Assembly: GCA_026989715.1 (NCBI GenBank)
Contig: JALSIU010000109.1
Coordinates: forward strand, 1-23,735
Origin: Methylomonas sp.
GTDB lineage: Bacteria > Pseudomonadota > Gammaproteobacteria > Methylococcales > Methylomonadaceae
Reading direction: 5' to 3'
DNA length: 23,735 bases
Position numbers and translations under genes: made by a program. Below the pieces are notes generated by a model that was given only the letters and a program-made list of their open reading frames with translations, did no database searches and had not been told where the DNA came from. The first letter of the stretch is position 1. Every line of letters begins with the position of its first letter. Positions 1 through 7,874 of the stretch are shown here, in pieces.

Positions 1-19
1 ACAAACAGTCCTTGTTTTA

Positions 20-28
20 GGGGGGGGG
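20..28. repeat. Homopolymeric G9 tract
   Basis: Nine consecutive G on the + strand lie directly beyond the stop codon of the minus-strand oxidoreductase gene (read as C9 in the direction of that gene). It is outside the coding sequence, so length changes would not alter the protein. It may be a slippage-prone site or an assembly-sensitive position near the window edge. Confidence 0.9.
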
Positions 29-1726
29 TTATTTTAGATCATAATCAGTCACAATCGGTTCTCTATCTTGGGTTTTGTCATTAAAATATTCATAAGCACA
101 AACACCTAAAAAGCCGCCTGAAATATTGAATACTTGTTGAAAGCCTTTTGCTTGTAATGCTAATACGGCATTATAGGAACGCTGGCCGGAGCGGCAGTGT
201 ACATAGATGGCTTCGTCCTTAGGGATTTCGTTATATCGATCACGTAATTCTGACAGTGGAATGCTATGTGCATTTTTAATATGTGCTTTATTATATTCGT
301 GTGGCTCGCGCACATCCAGAATATAAGCACCTTGGGCGACTAAATCACGCACGGCACTCATGGGCGTTTGTTTAAATGAGCCATGCAGAATATTGGACGC
401 GACATAACCTGCAAAATTCACGGCATCTTTACCTGTGCCAAAAGGAGGCGCATAGCATAATTCAAGATCGCGGAGTTGATCGACGGTTGCACCAAATTTA
501 ATAGCTGTCGCAATGACATCAACCCGTTTATCTACATTGCCATGGCCAATGGCTTGTGCGCCTAGTACGCGGCCGGTTGGTTTTTCATAAATGACTTTAA
601 AGCCCAAGGCCTCTGAGTGCGGCATAATGCCGACTTTATCATAAGGAATAATTTCCACGTAATCATAGTCAATATTAAGTGCGGCTAAGGCCTTTTCATT
701 TAAGCCGGTGGCAGCGGCATTGTAATGAAAGACTTTTACTACGGAAGAGCCAATATAGCCTGTATTATTGACTGCTTTACCGTGAATATGGTCAGCGACT
801 GCACGTGCCTGTTTTAAGGCCGGCCCTGCGAGTGATAGTTTAAAATTATCTTGCGTTAAGATGTTATACACTTCAATGGCATCACCGACGGCATAAATGT
901 CAGGGTCATTGGTGAGAAAATTAGGATCAACTTTTATTGCGCCTGTTTTGCCTAATTTTAAACCGGCTTGTTCGGCTAAGTCTGTTTCTGGCCGAATACC
1001 GATAGACATGATGATGACTTCAGAAATAATTTCTTTACCTGATGCTAATATCACTTTATTGGTCTCAAAAGCGGTTACTTTGTCACCAACGACTAATTCA
1101 ACGCCATGATCCATTATTTCTTTATGTAGGATTTGCACCATATCATAATCAAATTGATTGAGTACTTGTGGCAATGCTTCAACCAATGAGACTTGATGAC
1201 CTGCTTCAATAAGATTTTCCATGACTTCCACGCCAATAAATCCACCGCCGATAACGGTAATTCTGCTGGGTTTAACCTCATGAATGAATGTGTTAAGTTT
1301 GTCAATATCTACTACATTCTTAACAGTAAAAACATTAACGTTTTCAATGCCGGGAATCGGGGGGACAATCGCCCGCGCCCCTGGAGAAAGAATTAGTTTG
1401 TCATAGGATTCTTGATAGGTCTCATTGCTTAGTAAGTTTTTGACGACAACTTCTTTGCGCGCTCTATCAATTGATATGACTTCCGTGTTAGTGCGGGCAT
1501 CAATATTGTATTGTTTTTTAAAGAGAGTGGGGTTCATTAAAATAAGGTCTTCTGCTTTTTTAATTTGACCACTTAAATGATAAGGTAGGCAACAGTTTGA
1601 AAAAGACACATCAGGCCCTTTTTCAAACATGATAATCTCATCTTCTTCGCCTAATCTTCTTAATCTTGCAGCCGCTGATGCGCCGCCTGCAACACCACCT
1701 ACGATTAAATATTTTTTAGTCATCAT
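29..1726 (-). CDS. cdr: CoA-disulfide reductase-like flavoprotein with C-terminal rhodanese domain
   Basis: Predicted cytoplasmic FAD/NAD(P)H oxidoreductase of the CoA-disulfide/polysulfide reductase group (CoADR-RHD fusion), 565 aa, the usual length for the fused form. Seen: an N-terminal dinucleotide fold GGVAGGASAAARLRR (about residues 10-24); the single-cysteine active-site region SFSNCCLPYH with C45 as expected catalytic Cys; a second nucleotide-binding segment TVIGGGFIGVEVMENL; the FAD-contact motif IYAVGDAIEV; a dimerisation domain; and a C-terminal rhodanese domain with active loop HCRSGQRS (C511). The family reduces CoA disulfides, persulfides or polysulfides, and the rhodanese domain is thought to hand over sulfane sulfur. 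The exact substrate is inference. The position after C45 is Cys where CoADR members I recall have Gly. Two ATGs stand in tandem at the start (1726 and 1723) and neither has a strong ribosome site. It is transcribed divergently from the CopZ-like gene. Confidence 0.85.
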   Translation of the reverse strand: MMTKKYLIVGGVAGGASAAARLRRLGEEDEIIMFEKGPDVSFSNCCLPYHLSGQIKKAEDLILMNPTLFKKQYNIDARTNTEVISIDRARKEVVVKNLLSNETYQESYDKLILSPGARAIVPPIPGIENVNVFTVKNVVDIDKLNTFIHEVKPSRITVIGGGFIGVEVMENLIEAGHQVSLVEALPQVLNQFDYDMVQILHKEIMDHGVELVVGDKVTAFETNKVILASGKEIISEVIIMSIGIRPETDLAEQAGLKLGKTGAIKVDPNFLTNDPDIYAVGDAIEVYNILTQDNFKLSLAGPALKQARAVADHIHGKAVNNTGYIGSSVVKVFHYNAAATGLNEKALAALNIDYDYVEIIPYDKVGIMPHSEALGFKVIYEKPTGRVLGAQAIGHGNVDKRVDVIATAIKFGATVDQLRDLELCYAPPFGTGKDAVNFAGYVASNILHGSFKQTPMSAVRDLVAQGAYILDVREPHEYNKAHIKNAHSIPLSELRDRYNEIPKDEAIYVHCRSGQRSYNAVLALQAKGFQQVFNISGGFLGVCAYEYFNDKTQDREPIVTDYDLK

Positions 1727-2039
1727 CTTTTTTTGTTGGGGTTTTATTGTGTTAGGGAAATATTACTAATCTGTTGTGCATGATAACAGTGTTTTTAAAA
1801 ACTCGATAAAACTTACGAATGATAATTTTATATCCTTGAAATGACCTTGTTTTTTACCCCGTTTCGGGTTTTATTTTATGCTTACCCCTTCACTTTACTT
1901 GACTCTGTTCCATAGGCCAGTCTTTATAATTAGGGCATATTTTTAATGCGGTAGGGAGATTATAATGATTATTAATGAGGGTGTGTTGTAAGTAAGTATT
2001 TGATACATATTGCATTTTATGTCGTAAAGAGGATGTGCA
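1727..2039. other. Divergent intergenic regulatory region
   Basis: These 313 bases separate the minus-strand oxidoreductase from the plus-strand CopZ-like gene and contain no convincing ORF. They hold an imperfect dyad CTGTT-N9-AACAG (1771-1789), a perfect palindrome GTTTTTAAAAAC (1791-1802), a short CCCG-TTT-CGGG hairpin with T-rich flank near 1857-1876, and a candidate long-spacer promoter toward the CopZ-like gene (1899-1930). About 100 bases of leader would precede its ATG. I found no clear -35/-10 pair for the minus-strand gene. Confidence 0.7.
1899..1930 (+). promoter_or_regulatory. Candidate long-spacer (MerR-type) promoter
   Basis: TTGACT (1899-1904) and a perfect TATAAT (1925-1930) are separated by 20 bases, too long for an ordinary sigma-70 promoter but typical of promoters activated by MerR-family metal regulators, which twist a 19-20 bp spacer. 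The spacer has only a weak dyad (GACT at 1901, AGTC at 1919). No MerR-family gene is in the window. The regulator assignment is inference. Confidence 0.4.
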
Positions 2040-2477
2040 ATGTCTGATTGTTGTGCAAAACACGTACCTACTTCCGTGCTTGTCTGTCCGGAGTGTGGTG
2101 TGTCGGGTAAAACGGTGGGTATGAAAACAGTTTGGCAACAGGTTAAGTTCCCCTTTGTTTTAGATATTGTAGAGAATAGCTATTATTACTGTGCCGATAA
2201 AAATTGCTCAGTAGGGTACTTTTCCTTAGCAGCGGATATACCTCAGTCACAATTAAGAGCATCTTCTGATATTGCGAATGATAAATTGTGTTATTGCTTT
2301 GATATTAATGGCGCAGACTATGAACGTGCCTTAACAGCAGGAACCGCCCCGAGTATTAAACAATTTGTGATACAAAAAACACAATCAGGGGATTGTGCCT
2401 GCGCGATAAGAAATCCTTCGGGGCAATGTTGTTTGGCTCATTTTAAGCGTTTAGAAAAAAGTTTTGCTACGTCGTAA
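2040..2477 (+). CDS. CopZ N-domain-like [2Fe-2S]/zinc metallochaperone-type protein
   Basis: Cysteine-rich 145-aa soluble protein resembling the N-terminal half of Archaeoglobus CopZ: a zinc-ribbon-like part followed by a BFD-like [2Fe-2S] part. Seen: C4-C5, the CPEC knuckle C16/C19, the YYYCADKNCSVGYF segment with C51 and C56, then C84-Y-C86 and the closing DCACAIRNPSGQCCL block (C119, C121, C130, C131). These four- and two-Cys groups fit one zinc site and one [2Fe-2S] site. Archaeal CopZ carries a further heavy-metal-associated CXXC domain at its C terminus, which is absent here. The family is annotated as an iron-sulfur metallochaperone, and a role in copper or mercury handling is by analogy only. 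The ATG at 2040 follows AGAGGA at a good distance. It stands alone, with 140 bases to the next gene. Confidence 0.8.
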   Translation: MSDCCAKHVPTSVLVCPECGVSGKTVGMKTVWQQVKFPFVLDIVENSYYYCADKNCSVGYFSLAADIPQSQLRASSDIANDKLCYCFDINGADYERALTAGTAPSIKQFVIQKTQSGDCACAIRNPSGQCCLAHFKRLEKSFATS

Positions 2478-2538
2478 TACTATATTGCTGAAAGGTTGGG
2501 GTGTGTCATTTGAATTTTTGCGTGCTAATCGTGATTCG

Positions 2539-2568
2539 TTGAATTCTCATTCCTAAGCTGTATACAAT
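2539..2568 (+). promoter_or_regulatory. Candidate sigma-70 promoter before the permease-GGDEF-EAL gene
   Basis: TTGAAT (2539-2544), an 18-base spacer and TACAAT (2563-2568) lie about 50 bases ahead of the ATG at 2618. It fits the start of an independent transcript in the 140-base gap. The match is moderate and AT-rich sequence makes chance hits common. Confidence 0.35.
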
Positions 2569-2617
2569 GCGGTAGTATAGTTATATCCGTAATATCGTAA
2601 GGTATTTTTAGACAGGT

Positions 2618-5600
2618 ATGGCGCAGCATAATATAGAAAAAAAACGGCGAAAATATAATCAATGGGTCGCAACAGAATCTTTAGAAGATTATGCTTTGCG
2701 CTATTCGCCCGTTAGTTATCGTAAATGGTCGCCGTTTTTAATTGCCAATACGGCGATAGGTAGCATTTCTTTTTTGGCACTAGAGGCTATCGGTGCGGCG
2801 TTATTGCTGGATTATGGTTTTACCAATGCATTTTTTGCCATTGCTTTTGCCGCACTGATTATTTTTTTGTGTTCGGCTCCCATTGCTTATTATTGCGCTC
2901 GCTATAATATCGATATAGATTTACTCACTCGTAGTGCCGGGTTTGGGTATGTGGGGTCTACCGTTACTTCGCTTATTTACGCCTCTTTTTGCTTTATTTT
3001 TTTTGCACTAGAAGCCGCCATTATGGCGCAGGCTTTCAAATTATATTTTGATTTGCCTTTATATCTTGGTTATATCTTTTGTTCTTTAGTCATTATTCCC
3101 ATTGTTTTTTATGGGATAACCTTAATTAATCGCTTGCATTATTGGACACAGCCTATTTGGTTGTTGCTGATGTTGTTGCCTTTCTATTTTGTCTTAGTGC
3201 ATGAGCCGAATGCCTTAGATTTTATGCGTCAGTTTTCTGGAAAAGTATCAGGTAGCTATGCGTTTGATCCTTATTATTTTGGGATGGCAACCGGTATTTC
3301 ATTGGCTTTGATTGCACAAATCGGTGAGCAAGTTGATTATTTGCGCTTTATGCCTAATAAAAATGCAAAAAATAAATATAGCTGGTGGTTTGCGGTCATT
3401 GTTGCAGGTCCCGGCTGGATTATTTTGGGTTTTCTTAAACAGATGGGGGGCGTTTTATTAGCCTCTTTAGCTGTTTTGAGTGGGCTCGCTTTTATGGAAG
3501 CGAAAGAGCCTGTACATATGTATACCGTAGCTTATCGTTATGTATTTGCTAATCCGCAGTTAGCGTTATGGGTGACCATGGTTTTTGTGGTTATTTCGCA
3601 AATAAAAATTAATGTCACCAATGCTTATGCAGGTTCTTTGGCGTGGTCTAATTTCTTTTCACGCGTCACGCACTCTCATCCAGGACGTGTTGTGTGGATG
3701 GTTTTTAATATAGCGATTGCACTCATGTTGATGGAAATGGGCGTATTTCATGCATTGGAGAAAATTTTAGGCTTGTATGCCAATATTGCCATTGCGTGGA
3801 TAGGCGCGATAGTGGCTGACTTAGTCATTAATAAACCTTTAAAGCTTAGTCCGCCGATGATTGAGTTTAAGCGTGCACATTTATTTGATTTTAATCCGGT
3901 CGGGTTTGTGAGCATGGTGGTGGCTTCATTATTTTCGATTGCCGCATTTACCGGTTTATTTGGTTTGTATGCTCAAGCCTATTCATCGTTAATCGCACTT
4001 TTTGTTAGTTTTGTCTTGGCACCGATTATTGCATGGTTGACACAGGGTAAATACTATATTGCGCGTCCTGATGAGTATTGTATCGAGAGTAATATATTGG
4101 AATCCTGTGGTATTTGTGAGCAGCAATATGTACAAACTGATTTTGCGTATTGCCCGTTTTACCAAGTACCGATTTGCTCATTGTGTTGTACATTGGATTC
4201 CAATTGTCATGATGTTTGTAAACCTAAAAAAGACTCCTTTTATCAGCAAGGTGTTGCTTGGCTGCTGAGCTTGCTTTTACGTGATAAAGTTGCCATGAGT
4301 ACGGTTAAGCGGATTGCTGATTTTTCACTTGTTTGGGGTGTGATGCTGACGTTGGTGGGTATTACCTTGTGGCTAACCTTTTCGATTCAAACAGAAGGGG
4401 CTGATAGTGATGTGATTGAGGTGACTAAAACAAGCTTACAACAGGTTTATTTGGCACTAGCCTTGTTTACGAGTGTAGCGGCTTGGTGGATTGTTTTGAT
4501 TCATGAAAGTCGAGCGTTGGCGGAGGCTGAGTTGAATGCTCAAAATCAGAATTTGGCGAACGAAGTGATAGATAGAGGCTGTGCGGAACAGCAGGCAGTA
4601 CAATTGGCGGGGGAGTTGCGCCAACAGGCTGATGAACTAAATAGCAGTTATACCGAGTTAAGCGACACTTATAAGCGTTTAACCAAAAGTGAGCAGTTGT
4701 TTCGCGAGTTGGTGCAAACGCAAGCGGCGATTGTGTGGCGTTCTGATGCCGCATCACATACCTGCTCATTTGTGAGTGGACAAGCAGAAGCCATTTTAGG
4801 TTACCCGGTTGAGCAATGGTTAACGGAAGCAGGATTTTGGGGAAAGCACATATATCATGAAGATCAGCAATGGGTGTTTGATTATTGTGCCGCACAAACA
4901 AAAGCACAACAGAACTATGAGCTGGAATATCGTATGGTGGCGGCGAATGGGGATATTATTTGGATAAGAGATGTGGTGAACCTGATGATAGAAAACGGTC
5001 AGGTAACGGAGCTGGTTGGATTTATGTTGGATATTACTCAGAGTAAAGCAGATAGTGAGCATATTCAATATTTAACAGATTTATATGCTACCTTAAGTCA
5101 AATTAATCATGCTATTGTGCATATCAGTAATGAAACTGAATTATTTAATGAGTTATGTCGAATTACCGTTAAGTTTCGTAGTTTAAATATGGCTTGGGTC
5201 GGCGTTAAACGAGAGCTAGACCAAAAAATTATTCCCATTGCCAGTGCCGGCGAACATTTGGATTATTTGCAAGGTTTAAATATTTCTGCCGATGCTGCGC
5301 TTCCTGAAGGGAATGGTCCCACGGGTAAGGCGTATCGAGAGCAAAGAGTGATAACGGCGAATCAGCTTGTCGAGGATGATAGTGCAATACCTTGGCAACA
5401 AAAAGTGCAAGCGGTACACTGGGAATCGAGTTGTGCGATTCCCATTTTACGAGATAAACAATCTTTTGCTGTATTGAATGTGTATTCAAAAATCAGGAAT
5501 TATTTTTCTGAGGATATTATTCAGTTATTAACAGAGTTAGGGGTGGATTTGACTTTTGCGTTAGATGGCATTGACCGTGAGCGTGCTAGGCAGAAAGCGG

Positions 5601-7315
5601 AACAGGGCTTGGAGTTATCTGCAAAGGTTTTTGCACAGAGTCAGGAAGCCATTATGATTTGTGATGCGAATAATCAGATTATTTCGATTAATTCGGCCTT
5701 CAGTCATATGACGGGTTATTCTGAGGCTGATGTTAGCGCTAAGAATCCGAGTGTGTTGGCATCAGGTCGTCAGAGTCGTGAGTTTTATCAGACGATGTGG
5801 CAAGCAATAAACTTTGATAAATATTGGCAAGGCGAGATGTGGAATCGCCGGAAAAATGGTGAAGTTTTTCCGGTTTGGATGACCATTAGTGTGGTCTGTG
5901 ATGAGCAAGATGAACTAGTTAATTATATTGCTATTTTTGCTGATATTTCACAGCATAAAGCCACTGAGGCGCGCATTGAGCATATGGCGCATTATGACCC
6001 GTTGACGGATTTACCGAATAGGGTGTTATTAAAAGCACGTATTGACCATGAACTGGTTGTGGCAGAACGTAATAAGACAAAGTTTGCCTTGTTGTTTTTA
6101 GATTTGGATCATTTTAAAAATATTAATGATTCTTTGGGGCACTCTGTTGGGGATAAGCTATTAATTGAAATCGCGCAGCGTTTAAAATCTGAAGTGAGAG
6201 ACGGGGATACGGTTTCTCGGTTGGGGGGCGATGAATTTAATATTTTATTATCTAATACAGATTTTAAGGGGGCTGCTTTAGTGGCAGAAAAGGTGATTGT
6301 TGCTCTGTCGCAAGCCATTCTCATTGAACAAAATCACCTACATATTTCAGCTTCTGTCGGTATTAGTTTATTCCCGGAAAATGGTCATGATTATGAGACC
6401 TTGTATAAAAATGCAGATACAGCTTTATATCAGGCAAAAGATAAGGGGCGTAATCAATATCAGTTTTTTACTCAGGAAATGCAACGCTTAACCATGCGTC
6501 GTATGGAAGTTGAGTGTCATTTACGTGATGCGGTTGCCAACAATGAATTAGTTTTATTTTATCAACCACAAGTTGATGCCAAAACACAAAAAATTGTGGG
6601 GGCTGAGGCTTTGTTGCGCTGGATGCACCCAAAATGGGGGATGGTGTCGCCGGATGATTTTATTCCGGTGGCTGAGGATACAGGGCTTATTATACCGATT
6701 GGTGACTGGGTATTGGAACAAGCGGTTAGGCAGGCAAAGAGATGGCATGAGGCTGGGTATGAACCCATATCTATTGCTGTGAATTTGTCTTTGGCACAAT
6801 TTAATGAAGCCACTTTATTTGCAAAAGTGAAAGCGATTTTAGAGCGCGTGCAATTAGATGCGCGTTATTTAGAGCTGGAATTAACCGAAAGTATTGCAAT
6901 GAAGAATGCAGAGGCTGCGATAAAAATTACGCGGCAATTGGCAGGATTAGGAATACGTTTATCTATTGATGATTTTGGTACCGGTTATTCTTCACTAAGC
7001 TATTTACAGCGTTTTGCGGTGCATAAATTAAAAATTGACCAGTCTTTTAGCTTTCAAATGCTTGAAAATAAAGAAACCGAAAATATTGTGAATGCCATCA
7101 TCAGCTTGGCAAAAAGCCTGAATCTTAAAACGATTGCCGAAGGAGTGGAAACACAAGCGCAATTGAAAATGCTGGTTGCGAAAGATTGTGATGTGATACA
7201 AGGCTATTATTTTAGCCGGCCTGTGCCGGCAGATGAGTTTACTCAGTTGTTACAGCATGGTGGCTTTGAGACGTGGGCGTGTCATTTGCCAATCAAAGGT
7301 GATTATTCAATATAA
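2618..7315 (+). CDS. NCS1-type permease fused to PAS-GAF-PAS-GGDEF-EAL c-di-GMP enzyme
   Basis: A 1565-aa membrane sensor. Residues 1-480 form a complete 11-12 helix module resembling NCS1 nucleobase/cytosine-type permeases. Then come a Cys/His cluster (C488, C497, C500, C512, C520, C523, C524, C530, H531, C534), two more membrane helices (about 569-590 and 609-628), a coiled-coil linker to about 690, PAS (693-812), GAF (818-990), PAS (1000-1118), GGDEF (about 1125-1285) and EAL (about 1300-1550). The cyclase motif GGDEF is intact (1203-1207) with an RxxD product-inhibition site RDGD (1194-1197). The phosphodiesterase side has EALLRW (E1330), ELELTES, DDFGTG (1451-1456) and AEGVET (E1508). 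Both activities therefore look possible. The likely role is to couple binding or import of a small solute to c-di-GMP level; the solute is unknown. Permease-Cys cluster-kinase fusions are known to me, whereas a GGDEF-EAL output on this input is unusual. A weak AGG site precedes the ATG and a terminator follows at 7382. Confidence 0.88.
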   Translation: MAQHNIEKKRRKYNQWVATESLEDYALRYSPVSYRKWSPFLIANTAIGSISFLALEAIGAALLLDYGFTNAFFAIAFAALIIFLCSAPIAYYCARYNIDIDLLTRSAGFGYVGSTVTSLIYASFCFIFFALEAAIMAQAFKLYFDLPLYLGYIFCSLVIIPIVFYGITLINRLHYWTQPIWLLLMLLPFYFVLVHEPNALDFMRQFSGKVSGSYAFDPYYFGMATGISLALIAQIGEQVDYLRFMPNKNAKNKYSWWFAVIVAGPGWIILGFLKQMGGVLLASLAVLSGLAFMEAKEPVHMYTVAYRYVFANPQLALWVTMVFVVISQIKINVTNAYAGSLAWSNFFSRVTHSHPGRVVWMVFNIAIALMLMEMGVFHALEKILGLYANIAIAWIGAIVADLVINKPLKLSPPMIEFKRAHLFDFNPVGFVSMVVASLFSIAAFTGLFGLYAQAYSSLIALFVSFVLAPIIAWLTQGKYYIARPDEYCIESNILESCGICEQQYVQTDFAYCPFYQVPICSLCCTLDSNCHDVCKPKKDSFYQQGVAWLLSLLLRDKVAMSTVKRIADFSLVWGVMLTLVGITLWLTFSIQTEGADSDVIEVTKTSLQQVYLALALFTSVAAWWIVLIHESRALAEAELNAQNQNLANEVIDRGCAEQQAVQLAGELRQQADELNSSYTELSDTYKRLTKSEQLFRELVQTQAAIVWRSDAASHTCSFVSGQAEAILGYPVEQWLTEAGFWGKHIYHEDQQWVFDYCAAQTKAQQNYELEYRMVAANGDIIWIRDVVNLMIENGQVTELVGFMLDITQSKADSEHIQYLTDLYATLSQINHAIVHISNETELFNELCRITVKFRSLNMAWVGVKRELDQKIIPIASAGEHLDYLQGLNISADAALPEGNGPTGKAYREQRVITANQLVEDDSAIPWQQKVQAVHWESSCAIPILRDKQSFAVLNVYSKIRNYFSEDIIQLLTELGVDLTFALDGIDRERARQKAEQGLELSAKVFAQSQEAIMICDANNQIISINSAFSHMTGYSEADVSAKNPSVLASGRQSREFYQTMWQAINFDKYWQGEMWNRRKNGEVFPVWMTISVVCDEQDELVNYIAIFADISQHKATEARIEHMAHYDPLTDLPNRVLLKARIDHELVVAERNKTKFALLFLDLDHFKNINDSLGHSVGDKLLIEIAQRLKSEVRDGDTVSRLGGDEFNILLSNTDFKGAALVAEKVIVALSQAILIEQNHLHISASVGISLFPENGHDYETLYKNADTALYQAKDKGRNQYQFFTQEMQRLTMRRMEVECHLRDAVANNELVLFYQPQVDAKTQKIVGAEALLRWMHPKWGMVSPDDFIPVAEDTGLIIPIGDWVLEQAVRQAKRWHEAGYEPISIAVNLSLAQFNEATLFAKVKAILERVQLDARYLELELTESIAMKNAEAAIKITRQLAGLGIRLSIDDFGTGYSSLSYLQRFAVHKLKIDQSFSFQMLENKETENIVNAIISLAKSLNLKTIAEGVETQAQLKMLVAKDCDVIQGYYFSRPVPADEFTQLLQHGGFETWACHLPIKGDYSI

Positions 7316-7381
7316 TGGCTTGCGCATTTGTACATTGTTAAGTTTGTCGGCTCTAAATAAATAGGTTATTTTGGATGGATG

Positions 7382-7409
7382 CTGATAATATTCATATTAT
7401 TAGTTTTTT
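7382..7409 (+). terminator. Rho-independent terminator after the permease-GGDEF-EAL gene
   Basis: CTGATAATA (7382-7390), loop TTCA, and TATTATTAG (7395-7403) pair over nine positions with one G-U, followed directly by six T. The stem is AT-rich and so modest in strength, but the geometry is right and it separates the long gene from msrB. Confidence 0.6.
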
Positions 7410-7481
7410 GATTGCCTAGCTTAGCTCAGCTTTGTTGGCGAAGATTGGGTTAGGGTAATAAGTTAAGGAGAAATGATAAAT

Positions 7482-7874
7482 ATGCCGGATATACAATTAA
7501 CGGATGCCCAGTGGCGCGAAAAATTAACACCTGAGCAATATCGTATTTGTCGGTGCAGTGCAACCGAAGCTCCCTTTACAGGGGAATACACCGATTGTAA
7601 ACAAGATGGTATTTATCATTGCCGTTGTTGTGGTCTTGCTTTGTTTGATTCTGCGAGTAAATTTGATTCAGGGTCGGGTTGGCCCAGTTTCTTTGATGTT
7701 GTGGCAAAGGGTGCAGTGCTTGAAGTGGTAGATAATACACATGCTATGCAACGTGTAGAGGTTGTTTGTCATGCTTGTGCAGCACATTTAGGGCATGTAT
7801 TCCCGGATGGTCCTAAACCAACAGGGTTGCGTTATTGCATTAACTCCGCCGCTTTGGAATTAAAAACACGATGA
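7482..7874 (+). CDS. msrB: Peptide methionine-R-sulfoxide reductase MsrB
   Basis: Repairs the R epimer of methionine sulfoxide in proteins in the cytoplasm, using thioredoxin. Seen: the family opening TDAQWREKLTPEQYRICRC, TEAPFTGEY, two zinc CXXC pairs (CRCC and CHAC), the GSGWPSF segment, HLGHVFPDGP, and the catalytic cysteine in GLRYCINS. Length about 130 aa, normal for stand-alone MsrB. Two ATGs are possible. The one at 7473 is only 2 bases after AAGGAG (7465-7470), too close for efficient use, so I chose 7482 (11 bases after it). The alternative adds three residues. It overlaps the aminopeptidase gene by the ATGA at 7871-7874, so the two are translationally coupled. Confidence 0.93.
   Translation: MPDIQLTDAQWREKLTPEQYRICRCSATEAPFTGEYTDCKQDGIYHCRCCGLALFDSASKFDSGSGWPSFFDVVAKGAVLEVVDNTHAMQRVEVVCHACAAHLGHVFPDGPKPTGLRYCINSAALELKTR

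Noticed and set aside
4467..5068. Overlapping minus-strand open frames inside the permease-GGDEF-EAL gene
   Set aside because: No domain, low-complexity translations, and the + strand frame carries a PAS domain there.
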